A program made the translations under genes and the position numbers. From positions 3,844,001 through 3,908,000 of the forward strand of contig JAJTUQ010000003.1 of assembly GCA_021399445.1 (NCBI GenBank): 64,000 nt of DNA, in the 5' to 3' direction. Within the stretch, counting starts at the first letter, position 1. The number at the start of each line of letters is the position of its first letter. Under the pieces are notes generated by a model, which ran no database searches, was not told the DNA's origin, and worked only from the letters and a program-made list of their open reading frames with translations. Source of the stretch: Xylogone sp. PMI_703. Lineage: Eukaryota; Ascomycota; Leotiomycetes. Of this stretch, positions 10,010-22,292 are shown piece after piece.

Positions 10010-12514
10010 GGTCAGCAACCCCAAATCTTCATGGCGCGAATTCCGGTTTTCCAGCCAGGATAGATGGAAAATCGCATTAAAGGGTCCAGTATATGTGAAG
10101 GGATTATAAGCATACCTCGAGACCGACTTTTAGATGTTTGATGATCTTGCAGGTCGTAGTGACCGTTGTGGAGAAGAGTTCGCGGAGGGTTTCGTTGGAT
10201 TGAAAAAGAGCGTGGGAGGAAAAGAGCGTCTGGAGAGACTCCTGGCGGCTTTGCGCTGGTGCAACGTCGCCCAATGCCTCAACAGGGGAAAACAGAGAGT
10301 GGTGATGATCTGGCTGGGTCGGTCGCGGAAGAATCAGCGGCAACGAGAACAAAAGGGTGAAAAGGTAACAGCAATCGAATGCGTCCTCTGCCCAAAAAAG
10401 CTTGTGTCGAAAAAAGATGAGACGACGACCGCGAGGTGTTTGAAAGCACTGAACGAGAGGGAGAAGGATTCGCCGGGGACACGAGGGTGAGAGGGAGCGA
10501 GCGGAGTAGGGAGCGAATGGAGATGGCGGCTGCTGGGAGAGCCGAAATGAGGTGAGACGAGGTTCGCTGCAAAAAAGTTCGTGTTTCGCGGCAGCCTTTT
10601 TCGTCAGGCGGCTTTCTGCTTGGTCGCTGGCTCTCTGGCCGTCTCCTCCCAGGGGCTACGTACGAGTCGAGCCCGTGATTCGCTGCGGCACGCTCAACTG
10701 TGTGGAGATCCCTCAAGCGAGGGGATATGGGAAAATTGGTCCCCGTTGCCCGTGTTTGGCAAGTCACTCGCAAAGTTCCTCTAGGGTGATGGGTGATGGG
10801 CGGCAGTTCGTGGATCAACCGCAGAGCAGGGAGTTGTGCAGTTGTCGCTGATGTGTAATACCCGTACGTGACGTTGGCCTTCCCAAGAGTGGAGGAGGGG
10901 AAAATGATGTAGGCAATTAGCTGGCCTCAGGTGGTTTGGCGTGAGAGGGAGAGAGCGTAAAAGTTCTCTCTGCTGGCCTGGACTTGACTTGACTTGTTGT
11001 CGCCAGGAATTGACACCAAGCGGGGGAGTCAAGACCCTCAAGTACTTTTTTCTGCTCTTCGCACTACTGCTCACTACCTTAGTGCAAAAGCAATGCGAGA
11101 ATGGAGAAAAGGAGGGAGGGAAAAGAAAAGTTGATTGAAGCTGGGTCAGTGAGAACTTTATTGAATTGTTTGGGACCGGAGGGCAGAGCCCGTTGCACCA
11201 CTTGCCAATTGACAGCGCAACACGCCGCCGTCACACACTGGGTCAAAAGTGAGGGCACCTTTTCACGACGGCAACGAAAAGGCTTATGTACGCAGTATTG
11301 GTGAGGTACTTTCCGTTGAGATAGAAATAGCACAGGTCGCGCCACCGTTAAAACAGCACTCGAAGGGATACTTTGGATGTTGCTCCGGGTACAGTCGCTG
11401 TCAATCAGTAACTGCTCTTCGCAACACGGCTGTTGGGTGCCACGGCCGACAGCCAGCATTCGCTGCATCGCCACGACGCCGGTTTAAACTTGGGGAGGCT
11501 CGCCGTTTCGCTCGTTTAGGCCCTTTTAGGCCCGTTTAGGCTACACGTCAGCGCGATTGACAGCCCGCAACTCCTAGGGCAGCACCGCCCCAGTTGGCTA
11601 AAGCAGCTCTGACTGAGGCTGTGCGCGACCACAGCGCGGTGCATCGCAGAATACGAAGTTCTCGCAAATCACCGTCGATGGGGAGACACTCCATGCCGTG
11701 CATCATGTGGGAACTCTCTTCTCATTCGATCAGCCGCATCCACTATGCTTCATCTCACTTTCCCCGACAATCAATATACCTCACGTGTTGGGTTGATTCC
11801 CCAGAATTCGCCATTGACTATTCTCCGTAACGTTGCTTCTTCTACTTCGAGATCTGGACAAGAAACGTGGAAGCGAATGTTGATCTTCGTTCTTCCAGAC
11901 TGTTTGCTTTTATCGGTCCGGACGCAGACAAAGATAGATCCGGTGGTTTCTTGATAATATGATCGCCAGCGGGTAGATCGATATCAGATCCGCCCCCCTC
12001 GTATTTTCCCTCAGGAGGCAAAAACCAGATAACGGTACGGTCACAATTCACTCAAGAAGGTAGAGGTTTCAGCTCCGTGCGATACGTCTCTGATAACGAC
12101 CGGCGTGTCTAGACTCAAATCGGCACAATAAGAAGAAAACGAGATCCACAGCTCCCTTTCGGAATGGCCGTTCTCCGAGCTGTATGAAACTAGACCATAC
12201 AAGATTTCGGAAATCGAAACCTCCCTTACATACATCAATCACACCGTAGAGGCAAGAAGGTTATACGCTATGTCTTAAACCTCAAAAAAACGATCAAACC
12301 AATCCCAATCAATCTCCCTTCTTCAACCGACCAACCAATCGACATAGAAATGTACATACCCCTCCGTACAGTACAGACAACATCAATCCCGCCATGACCC
12401 CCCTTCTGCAAAAGAAATGTCTCGGAGAATTTGCTTCTCGTCACCACCACGCAGCTAACTTAACGTCATTTCAAACGTGACATATAAATTAAGCATTTAC
12501 CGATTGAACTACTA

Positions 12515-12535
12515 TACAGCATACAGCATACAGCA
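12515..12535. repeat. (ATACAGC)3 tandem repeat
   Basis: Three perfect tandem copies of the heptamer lie in the long spacer, within a wider zone of CA/TA-rich simple sequence (12.49-12.62 kb). Confidence 0.8.
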
Positions 12536-13495
12536 TACCAGTATACAGTACATCTCCACATAATATGTATATTCACACATAGACGCATATACACACAGAC
12601 ACATACATACGCAGTACGCAAGAGTGATCTTAAGGAAAAGGTGCCAGTATGAATGTGAATAATCGATTAGGATCTTCGTGTTTGTAGCTGGGGATTAGGG
12701 GCAGTTGGGTGTCTTTTAAGTTGGCGACTTTGTATCTTGTCTGCACTGTACTATGCTGTACATTGGTGAGAAAACGTGACTGACTTATGAGCACAACGCG
12801 TTACAGTACAGCATAGCACAGTACAGTAAAGTATTGTACAGTTTTGTACCTCCTGGCTTGAGCCAGAGTCAGGTCGTGTATCTTACGGCTTTTTGGCCAT
12901 CTAGGTTGCATGCTTTGTCTTGTTGGATCGGGAGTGTTGTGCTCTGTACTGCCCCTGGATTGACTCGTTCCAGTAGTCCTGTACCGTTTTGACATGACTC
13001 TCGAATGTGTAACCAGTCACCATATCTCTATCCGAGGAACAAGAGTCTCATTTACAACCTCGTCGACGGAGAAACGTAGAAGGCCAGAGGTCATGTGACC
13101 TCCGCCCCTTTACAGGAGGAACGTGACATGAAACAACCAGACATTGACCGTATCTGAAGACTTCACTCATGAACCATGCAACAACATATACAAAAAGTAC
13201 GTTTCTATATACTATGTACCAGTATGATACAAAAATATGTCCCTCAAAAATTTCGCCTCACATATTGAACACCGCTTTGCACCACACCCTCTATGTACAG
13301 ATCTGTGACAAGAAAAATATGGAAAAAGAGAAACCGTTCCTTAATGGCATCCTCTCGCACACCAGGATAAGGAGTTGGGAGGGTTCTTGTTTTCGTCTTT
13401 TCCATGATGACTACCCGGAATATATTTGACGCCAGAAGAAAAGCTAAATTTTGGATGACAAAAACGATTCGGGCAGGGACCCTTTGATGGCTTGA

Positions 13496-13515
13496 TTTGC
13501 TTTGCTTTGCTTTGC
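13496..13515. repeat. (TTTGC)4 microsatellite
   Basis: Four perfect tandem copies of a pentanucleotide lie about 150 bp beyond the stop codon of the Skg6-like gene, probably in or near its 3' UTR. Confidence 0.85.
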
Positions 13516-13668
13516 TGTGTGATAGGTTCGTAACAAAAAGAGACTTCCATAAAGCTTTAGATTTTCAACATGCATTCGGTGAGGGTTCCTATGCTATACG
13601 CCAATAGTGCCTTAAATAGAAAAAAGGGAAGTCGACATCATGATATCTTTGGTCCATCCTCAAGATGT

Positions 13669-15945
13669 TTAGCCTCTCATTCCCCACTGGGGCTTCAAGG
13701 ATGTGCTGAGATCATCTCTGGTGCCGACCTGATCAGTGGGCAATCGACTGACGCGGTAAGCTCCGTTGCGGATGGCTCCAAGTTGAGTAGCAGAGATACC
13801 GCTCTTGTTGCTGCGAATGCTACCAGCATCGCTCATGTTTTCGGGGTCCCTGAATTTTCTTGGAGGGGCGAAATCTAACGAGGTAAAAGTACCAGATTTG
13901 CGTAACAAGGCACTGTTGAAGAGTTAGTGTTTAGCAATAAAGCGGAGAGAGAATGCTACTTACGGACTGGGCATCGGCGAAAGGTCGTCAAAGGCACTAA
14001 CTAGTGGTTTGAATGCAGGTACAGCAGGAGAATATGGACGTCTCTCGCCAAATGGACTCTCGGATCTACCAGCAGCGCGATCTTTAACGCTGGTTGGTGG
14101 TGCAAAGTCAAGCGTACTCATCAAAGCAAAGCTATCATCCCTGAGTTTAGACGGGGTCGGTAGGGTGGTCAAATCTGCTGGAGGGGGCAGCATTTTCTTT
14201 GGCTTGGCTGGGCCGACGCGGTTGGAGGCGGATGAGTATGGTCTCGGACCTTCAGATGCACCCGACATTGCAGAAGCTGCTCTACTTGGTGGGAACATAC
14301 CACGAGGAGGGGGAGGACCTCTTGGTCCACTCATGGAACCATGCATGGCACGTGGAGGTGGTCCTTGGAATCTTGGTGCGCGTGGTGGAGGTGTCATAGC
14401 TCGGCGTCCAACTGGTTGTGCGAACGGCATCACAAATTCAGGAGTTTCTCCTAGATAGTTCTCATCATAATCTTCGTAATATTGTCCCGCTGGTGCTGGT
14501 TTTGAATCGTCGAAATACTCCTTGTAGAAAGATCTGATACGGTTGGCTCTCACCTCAGGGTCGTCATGATCGGTAGCAGCCTCCGGAGGCAATGGACGGA
14601 ATCCCATAGACAGCCTCTTGGCATCAAATCCAGGTGCACCAAGTCCAGCATTTGCAAACTCCTCAGGTGGCACATCCATTGAGTAGCGCTGTGCTCGCAT
14701 ATGTTCATCCTTGTCATGGCCTGGTGATGGAGGTGTAACCTTGAATCCTTCTCCATACTCACTCTCCTCATCCATGAAAGTAGACTCATGCGTATTGATC
14801 GGAGGAAGAGTGGAGGTACGTGCAGGGCGCAGAATATCAGGGAGAGAGTTACCCAAGTTTTCGGAGTGTTGGTTTGCAGGATGATGATGGTTGCCACCGT
14901 CAGACATTGTATCGGCATCCACAATCTCAGCAGTTTGGGGAGCAGGAATTGATGGCTTGGGTCCGGGCGTTTGTGCTTTTCTGGCGATGTCATTTGCAGG
15001 TGTCGGCATATGAGCTTGAGGTGGTTCGGTAGGATAAGGAACATTTTCGCTGGGCAATGGATTGAAAGGCAAGGCATCCTCAGATGAGGCAAATGGATTC
15101 TCTGGTGCTGGGCCATTAGAACCGGCGTGTCCTTGAACATTCTGTCCAACAGAGTTTTGATGCGGTGGAGGCATGTATGGTGAGGTGCTTCTGGGGCCAG
15201 GGTTATTTGCAAGGAAATCCGTTGGCGTGACTTCCTGGTGCAGTTTCGAACCCATGTTGCTTGAAGCTGTATAAACCGAAGCACCATCGCCTTTTTTGGT
15301 GGAGCGCATGGACATAGCATCACTTTGGCCTCGGCCTCGAGAGACAGGTCGATAGGGGTCCTCATTCTCGTGGATAGTCTTGGAGAGTGAGTGGAATGAC
15401 TCCCGAGAAGCTTGAAGCTCCGGGGGTAGCAGATAGGGGCTGGTCAGGTTCATATCCATTGATAGTTGATGGTGTCTATCCGGCTTCTTTTCGCCGTTCT
15501 TAGCAACCTCACCCATACCAAAATCCATAGACGCATGGCGATCGTTAGCATCCTCTTCTCTTAGTTTCTTCTGATGGCGGCGGTGGAGGATGAAGAACAG
15601 AATGGCAGCAGCGACAACAGGAATGCTATTCCGGTTAGCAATGTAAGATCCAGATATTAAGTCGATTGATACTTACACGACACCAAGAGCAACGGGAATC
15701 GTGAATGAGGAATCGCTAACAGGCTTCTCGCACTGGGCAGCAGAGGAACATGAAGGAGAAGAACTTGATTCGGATGTAGAGGTTGAGTCGGCTCTGGCCT
15801 GCAGCACAGGAGTGGGAACATGTGTCCCGACTACGGACTCAACATCTTCCAGTACATGGTGATGCTGAGCACCTAGCCCCCGCCCAGCCGACCTTACGTG
15901 GTATTGTAGATGGCGATGCGGCATCGTTGCTGGTGTACCAATCAT
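13669..15945 (-). CDS. Skg6-like single-pass membrane protein with long Pro-rich tail
   Basis: Three exons, 15945-15677, 15625-13964 and 13912-13669, are joined over introns of 51 and 49 bp with good GTAAGT donors and a CTAAC branch, giving 724 residues. A short Ser-rich N-terminal part is followed by one membrane helix that spans the first splice junction (FTIPVALGVV joined to IPVVAAAILFFIL). A dibasic HRRHQKK stop-transfer run follows. The remaining 600 residues are disordered, rich in Pro, Ser and Gly, with many basic phospho-type sites. A repeated short motif, (S/T)LDFAPP, occurs twice near the C-terminus. The layout (short outside, one helix, long cytoplasmic tail) resembles the Skg6/Axl2-type proteins of polarised growth sites. 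Assignment to that family is by architecture only. Confidence 0.8.
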
Positions 15946-18599
15946 GCAAGCCCGCGTTCTACAGAGATTTGGATGGCAGCACTATTCTTTTCGAACTTAG
16001 GTCGGGATCAAATATTGCGGTAAGAGGGTCGAGACTGGCGCGACGGATATTAGAAAATAAGTATCGTAATAGCTACGGGTTTTTCTTGCAGCAAGCAAGT
16101 TTTTCGTTGGAGATATAGAGAGCACAGGTCTGGATTATCGAGAGTATTATGGTCGCAGGATTGTAACGGAGCGTAGACGACTGGAAAACGGTACAACGAT
16201 TGAGGAACGCTCGACAACGGGCAACAGCAGGGGAGGAATCCAGGGGCTCGAAGGAGTGACTTTGGTCAGAACATAACAATGCGATGGTAGCGATCGATCG
16301 TAACTAAAGGAATGGCAGGCCCGCTGGCAGGCAAAACAATGGCGGTATTCCCAGATGTAGAGGGAAGAGGAAGAGGACTTCTGAGAGAGGAGAGGGTGGT
16401 GAAAGGCGGAGGAGGAGAAGAGGAGGGAGAGAGGAGTGAGGCCAGCGATAACGACCAGAAGGGCACAAGCGTGGAGCCAGGCGCAGGAACGTCCAGGGGA
16501 CCACGGCGTATGCGTCGCCTATTACCCACTCACCTGGACCCCAGTAGGGAGCGTCTTCGGCTACACTTCTGTTATCAGGGGCGCGAAACGGCGGAACAGG
16601 CGATGAAATTACCGGAGATATTGCGAGGTATTGCTGGGAGGCAGTGTCTGTAAATTATCATTGCACCGGTGCCCAGAGCGATGCTGAGTTCTGGTGGGAT
16701 TGTACAGTACAGTATGGTACTCTCTTCGTCTGTGTGCAGTACGGGTATCGCCTTGCACAAATGCCAGATGATATGCACAACAGCTGGTACGAGGCAAAGA
16801 GACTCCAGAAGCAGCCAGTGGACGAATGGAGAGGCAGCGGTCGACCGATGTTCTGGCCTCTGAGAGGACGCACTGGACCCGGCTAATGCAGGTACTGGGC
16901 CGCTGCGGTTTCAGGGTTCGGACGAGCACTCATGCTGAGCCCAATTTCATTTGTCCAGCGCCCGCCGACGCCTCCAGGGGTTCCTGTCATCTCTGTGCCC
17001 CGTCTCACTCCCCGTTGCTTCTTTATGGTGCCGTCAGCTGCACAACTCAATCTCGCGGTTTGGCGATGAAGATTCCAGTATGGGGCAGAGCACAGTACAG
17101 TAGCATCGCAGCTGGAGAACACAAAGAGCTCTTCCTCCTCATGGTCGACTGCTGCCCCGTGTAGCCAACCAAGCAATAACACACGTGCTCTCAGCTGACT
17201 GTCCTGTGTACCAGTATTCTTGTACAGTACCCATATGAACCTCGGGATCATTCTTCCATCAGCCGCCTCACTGTTCAGTCCTTCGTCCATTCATCCTCCG
17301 TGCTCCGTCTTGCGTACAACGTTGTACAGTACCTACGGAGTAGTACCGTACAATTAAATAACGCTAGCAACGCGTAATAAGACTCCAGCAATAGAAAGAT
17401 TCGCGCATGACTTTCTTTCGCAGATTCATGCTCCCCCGTCCTCGCCAATAATTGGGGCAACTCCCTCTTCTGTCCATTCCCCCTGCCGATTATTGAGATT
17501 GGCGCCCATCCAAGCCAATGTCCGCCCCGGAAGCCCACTTAGAACCATTCGGCCGCTCCACCACGAAGCATCGATATTGGGCAAAAGCTTTTGGGGTTCT
17601 TTCCGTTTCCCGTGAGGGCCCTTCCTCTCGTTGCATCAGGGGATTTAGGAGAAGCACCGGTACGCAGACGTCTCTCTGCAGCGTGGATTCCTCCCCTTCC
17701 CTGAGATTTTCTTGTTAAAGTACCGCCGCAGTGCAATTAGGTACGTAGTGAAAGACCGGTCCAGATGTCCTGGTGTCGTAAACGGCATAGAGTCAGGGGA
17801 AGAGGGGACTCGGTCGCAGTCGTGGATGATGCATAAAAGTTAAATGTCCGGCCGATGCTTGTTTTGTGAATTCTGATGTGAACGATGGTGGCCTTACACG
17901 CGCAATAACACCTCCATGCATTGTTTACATCCCGCTGCCTTATATAACAGGCACTAATATATGAACATCATAATGCTTCTCCTGCGTCATTTCGTAGACT
18001 AGTTTCAGTCCTTTGTTGTTGAAACTTCAAACAGGACTTGCTAGGAGTGAAACATGGTTGATCATATGGGAGCGTTTTGTGGAGACCTTATTGTCACGGA
18101 ATTATTCCATCTTAACCTCCTTTAATTGTTCCATAACTGACTGATAAGGGCATCGCTCATCCTTAGCAGTAGGATTGTTTGAAGCTTGTGACTTGGCTCC
18201 GGAATCCTCTTGGACCACATGCTCACTGTGAGTGTATGAAATACAAATGGGCTCTGCTTCCGTGATATAGTACCAGAAAAATAATATCTCGCGCTCTTTC
18301 CATGGCCTTTAGGTTTGGATATGGAGAATTGAAGAGAGACCGTGTACAAAACCATGCGAACGATCAGCTTTTATTTTTGTAGCAGTACCTCCATAGATGA
18401 TACCATATTATGGCTTTCTTCGGAGCATATATCTGCAAAGACTATTTTCCATTAGGGGTATCGCGTCATAAAACACCACTTGCTCCCCTTGCTCCACAGT
18501 GCGCCCAAAGTACAGAGAGACAAACCCATATGAAAGCCGCTGGATATTGATATGTATACATTCCTATAGCCCCCTTCAAAGATGTTTCTTATCCTAAAC
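15946..18599. other. Non-coding spacer rich in TGTACAGTAC strings
   Basis: No gene is supported in these 2.65 kb between the Skg6-like start and the stop of the Zn2Cys6 gene. The 10-mer TGTACAGTAC occurs exactly at 16701, 17221 and 17323, with further CAGTAC variants near 16737 and 17092 and a GTACCGTAC-like string near 17340. The short frames on both strands lack conserved features. Confidence 0.55.
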
Positions 18600-21310
18600 C
18601 TAGCTCTGATTCTTAAACAGCCAATCAGAATTAGCATCGACCATAAAATTCGTAATGTTAAACTCATTAGTTCCATTCAATACTTCTGACATGTGCATCT
18701 CTGTCATCTCTCCCGCGGCGCTGGTCGTGGGTATGTTAGCACCATGATGCATCCCCTCTCTGTCTCCTCCGCCAGGCATCACCGGCAGCCTTGGCACATT
18801 GAAAAAGTCGAAAACGTCAAGATACTCGAGTTCATTGGGAGCTGGCGTCCTTGCGGGTGTGATACTGGGTAGGCGAGAAGCGAGTCCAATATGCTTCGGC
18901 TGTCGTGAGATCAGGAAGTCTAGATCATAGGCACAGCGTCTCATATCTGCCAGGATCTTGACGGACGATGGGGTTACCCTCTCTCCATCTGCCATCGCAG
19001 AACGCTCGGATTCACGATGCTCATCCAAGACACGCTGGAGGATTGTCGTGTAGCGTTCTGCAACAGCCCAGTACCGGCCCATATCTCTTAATGTGTTGAC
19101 GAAGAACTGGATTTGCGGACTCAGCTTGTGCTCGACTGTTGAGCCGTGAACGAGAAGAAGACGAGCTGCAACCCAAAGCGTAAATGCGAATGGCGGTCCC
19201 AGTTTAGGGAGCATGCCGTTTTGCACAACATACTCCCCCAATGCAGCAATATTTTCAACAGCAGCATGACAGCGCTGGCTAGCTGTATATGAAGGCGTGA
19301 AAATCGGAGAACGTGTTGTCGGATAGGCAGCTGAGGAATGCAAGCGGATGACAGCTGTGTGATAGGTTGCGTGGAGCATAACCCAGGCACAGTTAATAGA
19401 TTTACTCCCTCCCACCTGGAAGAGTTTGGCCATGTTTCCATAATCTCCCGGAAGGTTGAACTTCCAAGATGTGAGTGTGTTATCAAGCTCCCTATACTCG
19501 CCTTGCCATTTCTCTACGTCAGAAAGTGCACTGATATCGACAGGCTTCTTCAAGAACTGGTGGATCCTGGACAATATGCCAAGGATCTCAAGATAATAGG
19601 AAAAGGCACCAAGATTTTCCGGCTTATCAGATTCATACTCGGATCGCTCGCTTGTCTGGAACCACCTTGTCTGGACGTGTTGGTTCTTATTCCACAGATC
19701 ATCCCGGCAGGGCAATTTGCGATCTATCTCTTTGTCATCTAAAGCAAATTCGAAGGCTGTCGCAATCGTGGCATAACGATCGAGCAAGTACACCATCCAA
19801 AACAAGCGTCTTCTAGATTCCTCCTCAATCCAATTCTCTGGATCTGGAAGCACCATCGCTCGGAGAGTATAGATCGACTGATAATGTGGGGAGACGGAAA
19901 AAGATGTCGTCTCGACGGAGAGTCCTAGCTGGACAACTGACCGGGTAATTAAAGCCAACAAATTCCAACCCGGAGGGCCATTGCTATCCCCAACTAAATC
20001 AAGTGCCAGTATCACCAATGCTTGAAGAGCTTTCACGGAGGAATTTTCCAAGCCGTAGAGCAGTACTTTTTGTTTTGAAACATCATGGTAATGCCTTCTC
20101 CTTTCCTCGGTTAATCTTTGGTCAGTAGAGAATCTCAGAGTAGTTGCAACAATGGCATGCAGCAATATCCGATCAGCTTCGTCCAGGCTTGAAGGGCCAA
20201 AAAGAGAGTCGAGGGTCGAGCGCCGATGTAGGATAGGGCACCATGTATTAATATATTTGAAGTAGAGATCCACTAGGGCATAAAGAAGGTCGTATGGAGG
20301 CAATGCTTGATCCGAAGAGAGCTCAGGTTGGCCTTGTGTGGGGCTTATATTGAGACTAGGGGAGGTTATAGAGGTGTGGTTTGGTGGGCTGTAAAACTCA
20401 GCACTTTGTCCATTCGGTATAGAGCCGTGATGGCCAGGCTGCTGTATTCCTATCTGCATGTGCCCCGATTGAGCTTGCTGCTGTTGCTGCTGGTGGGACT
20501 GATAGGCCTCGCCATTGGGATGCAGAGATGGAGTATGAGCTATTGGATTGGAGAACTCCATCGCTTGACTCTGCGGGGGGAAGACATTCGGCTTCTGCAG
20601 AAACAAGGCCGTTTCTGCATGTGGAATGTGAGGTCGAGTGCCATCGCTAGGTCTGAAGATGGATCTCTCCTGCGGGATCTCATGATCACTTGGGATGCTG
20701 TTCGTCCTGTTCATGAATGACGACTCAAGGATCTGGGCATGGGAGCGTAGAATCTCTTCCAGCCTGTCCAGTCTCTGCTCTAGCTCACGGCCGTAACCAG
20801 CACGCAGCCCAGGTTTCTTACGCTCCTTGTATTCACATAAGGCACCATTGCGACTACACCAGCCGCAGGCTGGTTGGCCACGATCACATTTTACCTATTC
20901 ATGCTGCTCAGATCCGGGTTCAGATGATAAGAAAGCGCAAAGGAAGTTTTCTCTTTGCTGGGGGAGCAACCAACCTTCCTCTGCTTGCAGAGCTCACACC
21001 TTCGACGAAGAGTTAGCCAATAATCATCTTTCTTCTCGCCCACTGAAGGCTGATCGTCGGCGATAGCAGCTGGAGAACCAGCAGCTGATCCCTTGGAGTC
21101 ACGATCACTAGCAACTGAAGAAGGAGACATGATTTCTTACGAGACAGACATTGGCCTCTTCTGCCTCTTGCGCGGGCCATCGCCATTTGCATTGGGATCC
21201 CCACCGGCACTCCCATCCTGGTCACTGTAGTAATGCTCGTTATCGCCATCGCTCTCTTCCTTAGTCGCGGCAGAGCGCAGCGACGTCTGAGGCGAGACTT
21301 GATGGTCCAT
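18600..21310 (-). CDS. Zn2Cys6 transcription factor with fungal-specific regulatory domain
   Basis: Three exons, 21310-21141, 20999-20975 (25 nt) and 20894-18600, encode 829 residues. A basic stretch GPRKRQKR (probable nuclear signal) precedes the zinc cluster CELCKQRKVKC, whose cysteines 58, 61, 68, 75, 78 and 85 fit CX2CX6CX6CX2CX6C only when both introns are removed. A linker and short dimerisation coiled coil (GRELEQRLDRLEEIL) follow. The central region contains a Gln run (about 200) and the fungal-specific domain, visible as DLYFKYINTWCPILHRR and RRRLFWMVYLLDRY. The gene is divergent from the L-rhamnonate dehydratase, which makes it a candidate regulator of that pathway (in the role of RhaR or Trc1), but this is inference from position. 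A second possible start lies inside intron 1. Confidence 0.9.
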
Positions 21311-22292
21311 GGGCGAGAGTTGGAGGCAGCGCAGCTCACGAGAGGATAGATTGGAGCTTGGGTGGACAGGTATCTCGGGGGAGCAGACCACGAGACACTC
21401 GCTCGGGGGACTTTAATAGCGAGAGGCGGGGGGGCCAAGAGTGGTCAAGTTTGCCGGTTGCGCGTGCACCAGGCGAAACTGTGGGGAAGAGCCTGGGGAA
21501 GTCCAGGGAGCAGTCCCGTTGGTGGGCGCGATTTCAGGCAGAGCGTGAGCAGACTTCATCCGCTGCAATGAGCCGCTAGTATTCGATGAAGAAGAGCCAA
21601 CTTATGATGAATTGATAGATTCTACAGAATACGGTAGATTTGACTGCCGTGACTTGCCATTGATCGATTGAAGTTGAATTAACCGTTGGACATCGCGGGT
21701 CCTGTACCTCTGTACTGTGCCTTTTTCGCAGGGGGCAAGCCGCACCCAGCACGGTCACCGCACGGCTGAACTGAGGGGTTCCGGCACATGCCCAGTACGT
21801 CCTCACGCCCTCTTGCCCTCTATGGAAGCTCCTTGTACCTAAGTATCGATCATCCCCAATCGCTGTCGATAAACCATCGCCTGCGATACGTCCCACGGCT
21901 ACGATTGCACCATCAATGCCGAGAAAACTTGCCACGATGGATCCGGGAATATCTCTCCAATATCTCTCCAATCTCGCAGGCGGCGCTCGTGACTGGTGGA
22001 CGTATCCCAGTTCCTACTGGCCTGCTTCGGGTGGTGGGAGATCTTGCCCCGAACACTACACACGGCTAACCCCACCACCAAGAGGTCATTCCGAGGACTC
22101 CTACAGTGGGACATCACGTTGCTACGCAGCCAGTGCCTCTAACCCACTTCTATCTTTCTCTCAAGACGTGGCCACCGAACGTCTTCTCCTATTTTAATTT
22201 CTGCCATCCATTCGCTGCCTTTCCTCTGTAATTTTCCCGAGGCGTGAACCATCCATCCAGTCAGGCTTCATTGGCCCTATCCTCCAGCAACC
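21311..22292. promoter_or_regulatory. Divergent promoter region, Zn2Cys6 gene and rhamnonate dehydratase
   Basis: This 982-bp region separates two start codons pointing away from each other, so it must serve both genes. It contains CTGCTTCGGGTG at 22022-22033, a 12-mer found again at 24066-24077 overlapping a CGG-N11-CCG element, and ACCG...ATCGCGGG at about 21682-21699, which recalls the core of that element. No gene is seen within it. Confidence 0.55.

Larger units (their letters stand above)
10010..13668. other. Long non-coding spacer with simple repeats and GTAC motifs
   Basis: This stretch of 3.7 kb has no convincing gene. Frames up to 179 codons occur in its GC-richer part (10.1-11.5 kb) but show no conserved content and fall on both strands alike. 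It lies upstream of the mucin-like gene and downstream of the Skg6-like gene, so it probably holds a long 5' leader or promoter for the former. Near 12.5-12.85 kb it has a heptamer repeat and several CAGTAC/GTACAGTA strings. Confidence 0.5.

Noticed and set aside
9549..10109. 186-codon plus-strand frame rich in Val and Gly
   Set aside because: It is the antisense of the poly-Thr tract of the membrane protein; GTN codons mirror ACN codons.
10279..10818. 179-codon minus-strand frame
   Set aside because: Arg/Ser/Pro-rich reading of GC-rich spacer with no motif, and opposite-strand frames of similar size overlap it.
20891..21130. Separate 79-codon gene at the head of the Zn2Cys6 gene
   Set aside because: It reads through an intron and into a second; the zinc cluster is complete only after splicing to 20894. 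Kept as an alternative-start finding.
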